Shown here piece after piece: positions 1 through 14,600 of a DNA stretch of 64,000 bases; the stretch's first letter is position 1; each line of letters starts with the position of its first letter. Made by a program: the position numbers and the translations under genes. Source of the DNA: Saxidomus purpurata. Lineage: Eukaryota; Mollusca; Bivalvia; Venerida; Veneridae. The notes beneath the pieces are model-generated. The model was not told the DNA's origin and made no database searches. It worked only from the letters and a program-made list of their open reading frames with translations. The stretch is from positions 4,063,721-4,127,720 of the forward strand of contig JAFMSR010000016.1 of assembly GCA_022818135.1 (NCBI GenBank), written 5' to 3'.

Positions 1-3000
1 AAAATACTTCTGCTGCCGGAATGCCAAACGGAAATGCATGTACATGTTTTGCGGCGAAGAAAGCATTTTTCATTTTGAAAAATCCTAACAAAAAATTTAT
101 CGAGTAATATATGTACCTTTTAAGTTGATATATTTAGTAGAAATATTAAATTGCTGTTTCAATATGCAAGAAAAATACATTAAAGTAAAAATAAACTTAC
201 TGAATTATAATGTAAATCTATTTAAGTACAGGACTTTTTACTATGGCAAAACTACAATGCATATTTATTTAAATTCCAACTTTCAGTGAGCTATTTAGGG
301 GATGCTTATGAGCCTGTCATGCCTTGAAACATCTTTATATTGAAGCTTTGATGAACACAAAATGGTAGTTAATGTTATGGACTAGACTAAAGGTGATGAA
401 TATCAGAAAATGAACACAATTTAAGCCGAAATCTCATAAAATGAACAAATTACACGGTTGAAATTTCTTTTTTGTACATAATATATGATTTTCTTGAAGC
501 TTTAAACTTTACAAAAAAATAACAAATAACGCTAAAGTAACTGATGTATGTAACTAAATGTTCAACATATTAAACAAAGGATGAAAAGTATGAGTGCAAA
601 ACAATATGAAATTTACTCAAAAGAAATCATGACAAAATTTTCTAAATTTAAGTTTCAAATCTATTTGTTCACAAATGAACAAAAAAATTACTAACAGCAT
701 TTTAAATCTCTTCAAATAGAAACATTTACAGAAAAAGTGTGGGAAGGCAAGACTTTAAAAATTAAAGAAACAATGAAAGAAAAAATAACCAAAAATGAAT
801 TAAAAAATGAAATTTTGCTATTCAATGTTTAATATGCACTAACATCTGAAGATGTTTTTTAAACAGTTCGAGCATTATTTACTTTTTGTAAAACAACAGT
901 TTTGACAACTGAATCATTTAAGCCCAATCTCTAATTTGTTGTTAAGTCCCATTCAAATGAATTTCTGCCAACACATCAAATTACACCAGATACTTTAAAC
1001 ACATTAAATTTTAGTTATAATTGTCCATATGATTGTGCTCTTTGCAAGACAAATCGCCAAATTAACAATAAATGCAATATAGAAGAAAATGCTTTCTTTT
1101 AACATTAGAAAATCATCTAACGCAAAAATATTCAAGATCGCCTTCTTCCAAAAAAAAGGAATATCATGTAAGTAGAAAAATACCTTTTTCCTACAAAAGC
1201 GGTATCAAACAAGTTGAAAATACAGCACTTTGTTAATAAACACCATATCGTCTGCACATTGTTTACAAACACGATCTCTGGTATATTCTCGGCTTTTATT
1301 TCTCTCATCACGACAGTAAAGCCACTTAAAATTCAAGAACTTGTTAAAATTTCAGATTTCAATCAAAACACCTGTCAACTTATTCTTCTCCATTTGCATT
1401 TAACTTGAAGATTATACAAAATCCTATGATGTCTTTTATTATCATTAACCACTTATATTTATTTATTCTATCATTTTATCAGATAAATTCACTTTCATAC
1501 AGTTAACTATTACATTAAATGCATGTAAAATGGTACCCATAAAATTATCTATTATAATTTTTCACCAAGTGCAACTTTGCAGGAAAATCTGATTTTGTTT
1601 CATAGATATATCATATTAAATGGACTTCTCCAATAATAAATTGAAGACTATATAATTTAAGAACAGTGTCCCACTTTAACTGCAGAAAAACGTTGACAAA
1701 AATCCATATACCGAGGGCTGGTCACAGCAGTAGAGAGCACCGTTTGTGGAACAACCCTCAGTATCTATTACCAGTTCTCATTTAGCATCAATTTCTATTC
1801 AAACATTTACTACAGTCAAACCTGTCTTAATCAGCTAGCTGAGGGATGTATCAAAAGTTGTCAATAAAAACTAGATGGCAACTTGAAACAGACCACTTAT
1901 AAATATAAAACTGGCAAATTGCCAGATACATTTGTACAGGCTGCTGAAGCCAGGAAGCTGCTTATTTGAGGTTACCATGACTACAGGTTCAACTGTATCT
2001 TTAATAAAAATCCACAGATTCTGCCGTAACTACAAAAACACACTCGCTATTTATAACAAATATATTTTTTATTTTCTTTATATAGCATGATTTTTTAAAA
2101 TTATTATACAAGTGAAACTAACAAAACATGGTATAAATAAAAAAGAAGAAGCAAGAATTGAGATTGCAAACTTATGAACACATTATAGGCATTGCAATAA
2201 ATCCAGTACTTTTTACGAAGACTGAGAAAATCAAAGTAAAAAATGTCATAGTTCGTAAAATGTTAAGAGCAATAAAAGATAAAAAAAAAAAATTAAAAAA
2301 AATGTGGAATCAGAAATTTCAGTCAGTAGTTAAATTCTGCAACATTCGGCAGAAATAATATTAAGTCAGCAAAAATTATGCCTAAGGATGTAAAGTAAAC
2401 TTAATATGGCAAGTATTCTTGGTTTGAAGATTTATGAACACAGTTAATGGGATGAAGTATAAATGTTTAAAAAAATGAATCTGTTTTTTTTCAGTATGTA
2501 TATATTGGTAAGGCCTCTTTTTGGTGTGAATGCAACAAGAAAGTTAAACAACCTTTTTTTTTATCAACAAATTTGAAACAGTATTATTAACTTTCTGCAA
2601 TCTAAGGTTATATTTAAAGTCCCTGAAAAAAAAGAATAAATTTTCAATGGTTAACAGTAAGTTGCTGTGGGTATACATTGATCAAATGAACACATGAAAT
2701 GTCATATATTTATATGAACACATAGAATGTTATATGAACACATAGATGTTATATACATTAAATAAATAATAGTACTTGCAAGATATAACTTAGGAAACGT
2801 TCAGCACTATAAAACAATTATGCGACAATACACAAAAATGTAGTTTTACTGAGTGTGTGTGGCCATTTATTTCATAGAAAATAAATTGGAATCCAAAGAA
2901 ATACTGCCAAAGAAGTTATTTAAGCCTGATAGACACAATATTTTTCTATTTTAAATTATTTTATCAGAAATCGATTGGAGTGAAAATTGTTCTGTTTTAT

Positions 3001-4640
3001 TTTCATAAAAGTTTCAAGCACTTGAATACAATTTATGAAAAGCGACCAGCTGAGAAATTTTTCAAGGCTAGTTTGTACTTCAAATTTCAAGTAAATAGAT
3101 GTTTTATCCAATCACCTGTCTTCATTCAATGGTGAATTTTCATTCTACATACCAGTACATCTTTTTATTTTGACAAAAAAAGGTTTTAAAGTTAATTAAG
3201 AATAACAGTGATACTTTGTTTCTTATTATTAATATTAAACTGTAGTCAGAAACTATTTCATACACCATAATTAAGTCATTCTTCCAAATGATCCCTTTAC
3301 ATGACAGGTGTCAGAAAATTTTAATTTCTTTTTCATGTCTTGCTAAGGTATATCTTGCATCGACCATAAAATGTAAATACTGTACAAATACTGTTCAAGG
3401 AACAAACAAAATGAAGCCTGAACAGTTAAAGCACTTTTCTTTTTACAAGGCACATTTTCATATAGTTTTATATGATATGAATAAGGCATCAGAACAAGAA
3501 CACCTTAACTCAAAAGGAATAAATTTTCCACAGTATCGTACAACCCAAATCTGGGGGTTTTTTTTATTTCAAAATGTCTTTAAATATTGTATTACTGTCT
3601 AGTTCCCAACCGAATGTGATCAGTTTTTCTATATTATTTAAATAAGTCATTTTTTGACATCCTGTGTCAAAATGAATGAAAATAATCCCCACCAAAAAAG
3701 TCATGTATTATTAATTAATGTCTAAGCTTACTATAGATAAATGTTGAAAAACAGAAGTGAAATACTAGTAAAACTTTATAAGGCCATAGTTATTGTATTC
3801 TACAGTTTGTACAACCATACCATGTTCCCTTCTAAAAATAAAGAATTTATTATTCCTTGTTGAAAATTTATGTATCTATTTTGATTTAGAGTCTGTACAA
3901 CATGTTGTTTTTAATTTCTTAATGCTTTTTTCCTCCAAATTTTTTTGATGGATTTTGAAAATAGAACTTGAGCGGAGATTAACAAGACAGAAGGATCATT
4001 TCTCCAAAGTAAACTGTCAACGTTCTAAACGCAAAAACCCTAGTACAGCATGATAATGCAGTGTCACAAAATACTGACACTAAAGTTCTAAAATTAATCA
4101 TTACGAGTGTACTGAAGAAAAAACGATATAATAATTTCTAAATAAAATTATACCATACCATTGACCAAGTGACCTAAATCTTCATCACTTTGGTACAGAG
4201 ATTATCAATTACATCGAGAAATAAGCAGATTCATAATGAGGAGGAGATCGTATCAGATTCATCATCTCCCGTAAGCCGATGCTTCTTTTCCTGTAGACAA
4301 AAAACTACAATGTCTTTAAGAGCAAGTTTGACACAGTTTAAAGACGTATTATATATATCATTTACAACTTATCTATTCTCTGAACTGAATATAAGGAAGA
4401 AATGTAAAATTTACCTGTAAAAGCCCCGACCGATAACTATTATACTTAGATGACAATTTCCATATTTAAAGTGGCAGAGAAAAAAATTTGCAACGCAGTA
4501 GATTTGCCTTTCAATCGAAAAAAAGAGAGCACATTTTCTTTCTTTAAAACTTGCTTTCACAGCCTGAAAAATACCTTGGTAATCAAAAGTCAGTAGAGAG
4601 GCAATCAGAAATCAGTACAAAGTTTGTAAAATATTCAACA
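1..4640. other. AT-rich DNA downstream of ETS1/2, no gene seen
   Basis: Only short open frames without recognisable domains. A small imperfect tandem of tatatgaacacatagaatgt-like units lies at about 2687-2755. Otherwise I see nothing I can name; part could be extended 3' UTR. Confidence 0.6.
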
Positions 4641-4642
4641 GA

Positions 4643-4648
4643 TTTATT
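4643..4648 (-). terminator. ETS1: Candidate poly(A) signal of the ETS1/2 transcript
   Basis: AATAAA on the minus strand, the first canonical hexamer after the stop codon. It implies a 3' UTR of roughly 0.7 kb, with T/GT-rich sequence just beyond. A weaker ATTAAA sits at 4776-4781. Other hexamers further down would allow longer 3' UTRs, so cleavage-site choice is unproven. Confidence 0.4.
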
Positions 4649-5127
4649 TTCCGTCTATTAGATACTGTAAAATGTTTAGTAACAAAATCATCTTATCTGT
4701 TCATTTTTCATCTGCCCTTATTCGGACAAAAATAAGGTGAAAAAATCTCATGTAAAAAAACAGGAGATAAAAATATTTAATTTCTTCATTATATACAAAT
4801 AAGTAACAAAAAAAAATGACTTTTATCACAATATAAGTTTTGTATGCATCATTACAGAGTTTGATACACCTACAGGCATTACTCAATACTCAAAAATGCA
4901 GCAGTCTATGTGTGGGACACAAAAAGGTCATCACCTCATTGACCTTTTTACCCATCACATCAATCTAGTGATACAAATTTGTTCTCGATCCAACATTTTT
5001 TGTCTGTACATGACTAAATTTGCATTAAACAACACAACTAAATTTACAAACAAAACATTTTTTACACCATTAACACAAATTGATCACTATTTCAAAGTTA
5101 TTTTTAGATGCTGCCATTTTTTTTGTA

Positions 5128-5140
5128 TGACCTTTGACCT
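5128..5140 (-). promoter_or_regulatory. DR1 nuclear-receptor-type site in the ETS1/2 3' UTR
   Basis: The minus strand reads AGGTCA-A-AGGTCA, a perfect direct repeat spaced by one base (the RXR/HNF4/COUP-TF type of site). Further AGGTCA-like half-sites lie at about 5270, 5300, 5318 and 4925-4945. Function is unproven; similar TGACCTTGACC strings also occur inside the repeat at 16 kb. Confidence 0.3.
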
Positions 5141-5331
5141 TTTTTTCTTTCTTCTCCACCCCCTCGAGTCAACTTGTGATTTTTCACGACATCATTGCTT
5201 TCCTGCTACTGTAAGTTACTGCTCACATTTTGAACATGATTCACTAAGACACTAACTGCCTGTGCTGGTCACATTTGACCTTTACTCTAAATACTGTCCT
5301 TGACCTCTGTCACTGAATGACCTTCACCCTT

Positions 5332-5675
5332 TCACTCATCCTCTTTGTCCTTTTGAGGCTTGATATCACATGCGTCCCATAATTCCTCTGGTGTGTATCC
5401 CAGAAGGCTTTGGAGATCACAAACAAATCTGTACACATAGCGTTTTCCCGCAGTTTTATGAATTATGTTTTTATCATAATAATATCGGAGTCCCCTGCTC
5501 AATTTTTCGTAATTCATTTTAGGTTTGTTTTTTCGGATTCCCCAACGGCGAGCGACCTCGTCCGGGTCAGACAGTTTGAACTCCCAACCATCACCGGTCC
5601 AGCTAATGAAATGTTGGCAGGATTTATCTGTGAGTTGTTCTAACAAAAACTGCCATAGTTGAATTGGTCCGCTAC
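5332..5675 (-). CDS. ETS1: ETS1/2 coding exon 8 (ETS DNA-binding domain and stop)
   Basis: Residues 447-560 plus TGA, acceptor TTACTTTCAG. The complete ETS winged-helix domain starts [20 protein letters not shown], includes [20 protein letters not shown] and the recognition helix [20 protein letters not shown], then [20 protein letters not shown]. It binds GGAA-core sites through R507 and R510 (by alignment). The C-terminal helix [14 protein letters not shown] is a partial match to the H5 inhibitory helix of ETS1, and the tail QKDKEDE is acidic. Domain length is normal with no lesions. Confidence 0.99.
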
Positions 5676-8600
5676 CTGAAAGTAAAGACAATAAACACAC
5701 TGTTAGAATACTGTTTTATATTAATCTAAAGCATTCAGTACTTGTTCATTTATATAATATTTCCGCCCAATGCAATGTTGGCAATTTATCTTAATGGAAT
5801 TCATTTTTCTCTCTTTGTCCCCCCACCTATCATTCGAGACAGTCTTTCTAATTTGTGATTTAGGTAATTTACAAATCAGTACCAGACAAGAAAAGCTTTG
5901 CACATTATCCACTTGCATTATACAGTAACCTGTATAAAATATCTAAGACGACAATATCCAGAAGGATGTACCCTGATGTAGGGGTAGAGTGTCACACGCT
6001 TTACCCAGACAATAACGTTCAAAACCCCATCAGGGTATGATGTAAGTTGCAAGAAACTTGAATCTGAGTCTCCACATAAAATAGATAAAATCTCCAAGGA
6101 AACTTCGTAAATACCTGAATAACCAGCTAATGCTGCAGCCTGAATCATTGGCTTTCCTTCGCTGCTCTGTGGTCCCATATCCCCTAGATTATGTAGAGGA
6201 TGGTACCCGGCACGTGACATATTTGTTCTGAGATCAGTGGGAGACCAGGTACCGTTCAGGTCTCTGCATCCCGGGTAATCGTGATGTGCCCATGGCATCT
6301 CTGTCTTGATGGTGGGAACCATCTGTGGGTACTGATGATGAGATTCAAAGAAACTCTCAGTCTGGGGCTGGGAATGAGCCTCTGGTGGCATATACTGACC
6401 TGTAAAATATAAAACAATTACATGTAATTATCTTTTATCAATTAAATCATGCTCACAGTCAACCCATAGCCCTTTTAAATTTCATTTGTCCATCTTTTAA
6501 TTTGGACACCTCAAATGCTGGCTCCCTGAAAATTCAGTAACTGAAAAGTGAAAATTGCAGATCACGATCAGCCTGAAAAGTGCCACCAGGTCTTTTTAAA
6601 GTTAACAAACAAACCATACAAGATTTAAGCAAACACTATTCAAATGAATAATACAATAAAAAGTAATGCAGATCTGCACCAGTGAATTTTTTATTGTTGT
6701 AAATGTGATTGTTCTTACCTCTGCACATACTCTTCAGTGGTGGAGGTCGGAATTTCTGCTCTTGCATCATGGGATAGAATTCTGTTGGACTCTGATCACC
6801 ATAGTAACCACCATGAATCTCTTCTAAACTCTGGTAGTTTTCATCGTATCCCCCAGACACATCACTCAATGCTTGCATAGAATCGGAGATCTGATACTGA
6901 CCTGTAAAATAACAATTACAATTTCATTAATTACAATTACACCTAATTACAATTTCAACATAAGTTACTGTGGTTTTTGTGGGTGTTTTTGTGGTTTAAA
7001 AGCTTTAACATCATTTGTGGTCTGTCAAGGCCACACAACCAGGATCCTTGTGAGTAGGAGTCTGGCGCAACAAAATGATTGCCTGACACATGTTCAATCA
7101 TTTAAAATCACAGTATGATGTATGCCATTTAACTGTCCAGTTTCCAATTAATATTTTTATAACTTACAAAAAATTTCAGTAAATATATCCTGCTGGATTA
7201 TCAATAATTTGTGGTGATTTCTGGAGCTATATGTATTAAGATTTCTGTGGGTTTATTTATTCAAGAAATGTGACGGCTAAAAACTTGTACTTACATTTAG
7301 TCTCTGTAAAGGGTGGCTGTTGACTGGTCTGTACAGGGGGTGAGATCTGCTCCGGGGAGCTGTTATATCCTGTAGAATAAATAGTCAAACATTTACACAA
7401 CATATATAAATACCCGACAATTAACCCTTATTATGCTTGCAGCAAGCAACCCCACCTTTATGATCATTGTAGATCATTACCTACACTGTTTGCTATTCAT
7501 ACAGTAAATTTTCAGTCATCATCCCCGTAACGATAAATTGCATGATTGCAAACTAAAGGACTATTCACTGGATTAGGTTTAAATTTTCAATTGCTTGGGG
7601 AAAAAAAAAAGCTATGATTTTACACATTCTTTAAACCTGGTGGAAAAACAATTCAGAACGTTTCGTAGGTTTTATCTTTCACCCCACCTTTGTAAGGGTA
7701 GGTAAATGCTCAGGGTATTCTGGGAAGGTTTTACAACAGTGTTCTTTCTCTTATACCTCAGTGCATAACACTGCACAGTTCTTGGTTACTTGTATAATAC
7801 AATTTAATACACTACCATAAATTTTGTGAAATGAGCAAGTTTCACTTCTTTTTATGATGCACAATATGCAGTATTTAAAACACAGAAAGTTTACATCTTT
7901 GCACAAAACTATGATACACAAGCATACTAAAAATATTATACACCAGTGCATTAATTCATAAATATAGTGCAATCACAGACTAACAAAATCTGCCAACTCT
8001 TGTAAAAAAGGGACCTTACTAAGTTACTTCAGCACGCAGTAACTGTTATTCTTTTCACTTTTTTTTTCACACTCGGTAAAATAAGATAATATCTCCCTCA
8101 ACTCTACTGAAGAAAACTCGACTTATTTCTATTGATTTTGCAACTGTGAATAAAAGCATTGAAGTATCACTAGTAAGGAACCCTTTTGTTTTGATCTGGC
8201 ACTATAAATATGACAAAAAAAAGAGAAAAAAAAAAGACAAATACCTGGATTAAACAAGTGCTGTTCGTCAGGACTATTAACTGTAAATTCTGGCATGCAC
8301 ACGGGCTCACTATACGTGGGAGGGGCATTGCACAAGGAGTTGCGATCCTGTGCCACTTCTACAAAGATACAAAACAACAAATAACAATGAGGGTTGTTAC
8401 AACATTTACATACACAAAACTATGTACATGTACATTTATATCTCATTCACACACAAAACTATGTACAGGTACATTTATATCTCATTCACATACAAAAAAT
8501 AAAACCCATGCTTCATACTCGATAAATACAAAGTGCTTGTATAGTAATGTGCGATAGCATTTTCCTGGCACTTCTTAGTAATCTCATTTGTTCCCCCCAA

Positions 8601-11600
8601 ACAATAAACACTCCGCAGTAGTGCCTTTTCAGTCAGATTCCCACCACCCATCTTTCACAGTAGTTATATTTGACACATCATTTTTGCAAAATCGTTTAAC
8701 AGAACTCAAACCAAATCTTCAGATGTACTAAACCGTGTGATGATTCAAGTGCAATAAAAAAAAATGTTCTAAAAACTGTACAAATGTATCATTCCAATAT
8801 AACAAAGTCGTAAAAATCATGTTAGTAAAAAAAAATGACCCGTACAACTTGGCGTATAATGACGTTATATTAAAAAACATGTACAACTTTTTGAAAAAAC
8901 AAACTTCACTTTAACGTCAGTCTTTTAATTAATGTGTTAATTAATTATCTTCAATCTTCTAAAGGTTTTTATATAAGACCAGCACCGTTAATGGAGACAG
9001 GTCTCGAGCCAAAACACATAAATACGCAAGTACAAAAACATTTCGTTCATGCATGTTTTTGCATGTATTTTATGGAAAATCTTGAAATTAATATCATCTC
9101 AACTCAACACACGAATTAATTAGTTTTGACAATTAGTAGTGAACAGTCATTTTATTTGCATGCCGTGAAACAAGAACACTACTACAGTCATTTAAAAGGT
9201 CCCTTTTCTTCAAAGACGCCTTCATGTCACATGTGAAGAGAAAAAGTACACGATTTTTCAGATGTCACAGCAAATTTTTTTTTTTCAATTTTACATACTT
9301 TGATGTTTGGTGCATTTTGTTTTTACAATGCATCGTAGCAACTTTCTACAGTAACTCTGTTGACGGCCTTACCCCTTTCAAAAGTGTACACAAACAAGCT
9401 TATAATGGTAATTTACAAATGACTCTCTTCCGAGCCAATTTATGGATTTCTGTACAAAACTGCTGCTAAATTAACATTTTCGGAACGGGATAAAACAAGC
9501 TTGAGACATTATATATATATCATCTGTCAAAACTGTATTAATATTTGCTTTAAATTTAGTAAGTAATAAATTAAACGATTCTATATATGTAACAAGAGGT
9601 GTTAACATATTTTACTTTTACATTTGATTAATTTCAAAACAACTAACATCACCACTAAGCGTATTATTCTAGCCAGGGAAACATCGCTGCTTATTTTGTG
9701 TGGGAAGATAATACATCATCAGAAAACAAGTTTTATGTGTCAGCGACATTTTGATGTTAAATGTGCGGTCAAGATATTATAGTCTTTTGCACAATAATCT
9801 AACACAAGTGCAGGGTGTTTGAAAAATTGACAATTTTGCAGAGATGTCAGTTTATTGCAGAATTTTGACGGGATGACTGGCGTGTAATAGTTAAGCGGGC
9901 CGTTTAACGAGATGTGGTAATGGTATTCCTATTACATATGCATATCTTACAAGCTGCACACACACAAAAAGACCATTTAATATTGCTGTTCTACAACAGT
10001 TAATGTCCGAAGCATGTCAAACCTGTGGCGCCACCTTGTTTTATTTCAAGTCTTGTAATTTATGGCTATTCTTACGAATTTTAACGGAACACGGAACTAC
10101 TGCACTATATAATGCAACCGTTGTCTTAGATACATCCAAGGTTTGTAATATATCCATTCAGAATTTATTTAAACATATTACTAACTAATCTTACTCATCA
10201 CGTTAGACATCAAAATACTTAAATGTACCATTTATCTTCAAATTTGCACTTTTCATGTGTGAGAAGAAAGTGTACTCTTATTTAATGCATAGGCCCTGTC
10301 TAGCCCTAACACACACTGCAAAACACCAATAACTCATGCTGGGCTTTTATTTGCCTTTATCGACATTGGCACATCGACGCTACTGTGAAGTAAATCTGTG
10401 ACAAATTGGCCAAAATTTTGAGTTATCAGCTCAAATAGAGCAAATCAAAGCCAAAGGTTTCTAAATCACATTTTTATGTAGACTCTTTTCAAGCCAACAG
10501 TTCTCCACTAGTACCACACAGTGGGACTTAACCAGAGCCAATTTTATTTTATTCCACAAATTAGGACCCATGACATTGGCACTTTTTCTACAGGCTACGG
10601 TCTCTAGAAAGCTTTACAAAATGAAACACAATACTTATACTTTGGCTTACCTTTCTGAAGTATATCCAAGTGCTCCCAGAGAATATCTCCCATAAATGGC
10701 GGTGCCAACTTCAGGAATTTCTCCTTCTCCATTTTGCACAATTCACTACCCCGCACGGCAAAGTTGCTTATGTTTACACCTTCCAGCGTGAACTCCTGGA
10801 TCGCCCAATTCAACCACTGAACCACCTGTGTTTCTGTCCACTGCATTGGATCTGCAAAATTGTAGGAAAAATATTTAACCAAATTTTAAAAAAAATCCAT
10901 TTGCCATTTAAAACCAGATTTTTTTTTGCATATTCTTTCTATCCTAGTCACACTCTATATATACCCTTTCACTGTTTGATCCTTTGCTGTAAGTTTAAAT
11001 TAAGACCAGTAAGTTTTTCACTTAATGTTACAAAAAGTTTAGAAATTTTATTTTTTTGCCACTAAGTAAGTAAAAAAATTCCCCTAAAAATTATCAAACC
11101 ATTAAACTGCAAATTTTAATGCACAAGCTTACATCTGGATCCATACAAAATCGCAAAATCTAAATGTTTAGTTTCCATCCACCAGCATTACCTGTTTAAA
11201 ATTTCTTTCCCACTGTCTGTATTGTCTAATTAAATTTAAAAAAAATAATTTTCTTTGAGCTTAAAAATAAAGAAATAATTTAATACTAATTGCTTTTATT
11301 TATTAGTATCTCCAGTCAAAAAATGTATATATAATTATATAAGTACAATTTAAATAAGTTCCAAATAATTATCCACCGATTCCTTGTGCATTATTTAGAC
11401 AAGTCAAGATTCATCATCCACCTAGGTATATATAACAGATATTTCAGAAAATTTTCTATTTTAATGTACCTAGTTACTATAGTATCTCTGACGGGTGTTA
11501 GATTGTCTTGGAAATAATTACGAAACACGAAATAATTACGAAACACGGAACATGAAATTCAATTTCGCCAATCAAGTTGCCCCTGCCGAACTATTAAAAT

Positions 11601-14600
11601 CATACCCTATTAGGGAAAATCTCATCAAATTTATTGGATACGTTTTAGCAATTTCTAACATTTACATCAAAACCACTGTCTCATTAACATGACAACAGTG
11701 GCAAGATCCCTCGAGACCCTTGTCGTTTTTACAGCAGGTTGTAACCAAATACTTTTAATTTGCAGGTATTGCAAGGCATTTTCAATTTCATCGAGCGTAT
11801 CATTTCAAAAAGCCATTATACTATAATCAACTAAAGCAATAATCCAATCGCAGCACGCTGATTCTTTTCAGGTACCGTATTTTCACTGGCTTGATGAACA
11901 ATCATCTTTTCTCACAAATTGCGCAACAGCCGTTAACCAAATAATACTCCCGATGGGCATTGCCGCATCGTATTCATGTCCTAATTTGACCACAAAAACT
12001 TGAATACTCCTCATAGTATAATATTTCTAATCATATACTCTTACAAAATATTGTTCACTAGATTACCTGAATTGAAAAATCAACAAATTGAATTAAATCC
12101 CTTGATATTCATTAACAAACAACACGCCTTCTGAATAACCGGCCCAGAATCAGTTGGAATATAGAAAATCTGATTCCGATCGCTTCATTCCAACCTTTGA
12201 GAGTGCCCTTAATCAGAATAAAGTCAGTGTCTCAATTATCACCATTATTTCTACCAAGATTAGTTTTATGGGAAACTCCACAAAAGCAGTACACGGTTGG
12301 TGATATTTAAATGTCTTTTACCAGTAAAACCCAGTACTGCAATTTGTGAACATCATTTACCCTCCAATCGCAGTTTGAAAAAGGTTACGGTAATAACTGT
12401 GAAATGTTAGATTGTAAATTAGCATAATATGATCCATTTATCATACGGCAATTGTATTCTCCATGCTGTATCACAAGTAACTGTCAAAACATTCTACACT
12501 CTGAACTTAATTCAAATCTGCATCATGTAACCCTAAATACCTTTGCCACTTTTTATTACCAAAAAAGAAAATGTTGATACCGTCACAGTCAATTCCGCAA
12601 GAACTTATGACTGATTTGACTAATTGACGGCCTATATATATACGAAGATGCCCTGTCACCTGTTTCTTTTGTTCCTCAAATATTTGCTTAAGATTTAACT
12701 TAATGCACAGCTAAAAGATTAACCTTAATGTTTTAATGCACAGCTAAAAGATTTAACTTAATGCACAGTTTGTTTAAACAGTTGATGCTGTGAACGAGTT
12801 CAATAAGTTGGTGTAACTAAGGATTAAATCTGTTATAACACACAATGGCATGATATACCTGTTTTATACAATGGTTGTAAACATATTTATAACTGATATG
12901 GTCACCGTCACATCATCCTAAATCAGACTGTATGTTTAACACTCTTTCCTACTTTTCAGTTATTTATCCCTCACACTTTCAATTTTTTTTTTAAATATGT
13001 ACTGTTCCAAACAATTCTTTATAAATATTCATGAAGATTAATGAATATTAATGAACATAAGATTATTTAAAGACTGCATGGATGGCTGGTTACTGTTCCT
13101 TTTACAACGGAACTTATTCACAGAATTAATTGCTATTATAAATTATTACGGTCTTATAACATCTTATGAGTATAACACAAAGACCTCAACGGTTATGCCT
13201 GGTGTATCAAAAGTTCCTTAATTTGCTTAGTTGTTGCCTACTGCTTAATGTCAATGTTAACAGCCAGCATTCTGATTTCGACTTGACATTTAAATGTCAC
13301 CTAGCATATTCGTAAGACATTTACCCTAACACAACAGTTAGTTTTCTTTCCTTTGCACAATGGTATATTTACTGATTTCGAGGGTTGATCTGGAAACTAT
13401 TGTATCTGCTTCTATGTTTATATGCAGATACAATAACTTCATAAACAACCCTCGATTTTTATATCGTTGGGAGGAAATTCATTCTCAAAAAGTTTCCCGC
13501 AAAAGTATACAGGCATAATATATTGGGTCTTCAGAGAAGAAAGATCACAAACTGATGGCCTACTGCAAAACTGTCCAATCTGCATCTACTTCTAGATACA
13601 TTTAGAATAGTTCTGCAGCCGGTCCTTGATTAATGCTTCTTTTCACAGAAACACAAAAACAAAATGCATTAATTGCGAAGAAATGACTCACACAATATAA
13701 TAAGCAAGTAAATGAAAGACGCACAGAAAATAGCCGATTTTTTTTCAAAATGTTATGAATCATACTTGCAAGGTACACTGGCATCACATAATATTTTTCT
13801 ATTACAAAAGTTTAACTAAAATCGTTAAATTAATACAGGTTCAGACAAAAACGAACAATGATGGGATATTTGACAGAATATGTTTATGCACCAAGGTAGC
13901 ACATTAATTTTATCCCTGGAATTTAGAGTATGGCCAAAAGGAACGGCTCTGGCTGGCCGTTTTATAATATTCAACGTGTGATTACTCCACAGCTGTATCA
14001 GCTGAAAATTGCATTTTCAGAATCTCTCTTACCTTTAGGTATTCCAAGTCTTTGCTGATCTTTTTCAAAACTTTTGAAGCTTTCCAAGAGGGCCTGAGAC
14101 ATTTTCTGGGTTGTCCCCGGGGTCAAAGGCGGGACTTGAGCTGTGGCGGGAACATCTGAAATACACAAATATACATAATGTTGAGTATGACATCAAAACT
14201 GAAATTTAGCTACAATTTGCTGAGAATCAAAGAATCAAAGCTAACTCTATTGAGCTCTTCTTGAATGTCCACATTCATCCCAGTCAATTCTAAGCAAACA
14301 TCCATCTGCAATCAAATTGGCCCTAAATCCAAATAAAACAGTTTATTTATTTCAAACTTGTTACATACAAATTGCATCAGTACAAATGCATACAACACCA
14401 AAGTGTCTGCAATAAACATTTTTTTGAATGTTCATCAGCACTGATCATAGCCGCATTTTAGCTGAAATAAAATCTTAAAAGAAAATATAATTCCTGAAAA
14501 TACAGAAAGAACAAGAAAATTTCAAAAAGTACCGTACCACCAAACATGAAATCATAAAAGCAGAATTCTGGTAGAGGCACCGGTATAGCCGGAATCATGC

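Noticed and set aside
5550..5570. Ile at ETS-domain position 493 where vertebrate ETS1 has Lys
   Set aside because: Drosophila Pointed, as I recall it, also has WGIRKNKP here, so it is probably the ancestral invertebrate state rather than a novelty.
5410..5643. Plus-strand 77-residue open frame
   Set aside because: Antisense shadow of the ETS domain exon, whose minus-strand protein is unmistakable.
10670..11065. Plus-strand 131-residue open frame
   Set aside because: Antisense shadow of the Pointed-domain exon running on into an intron.
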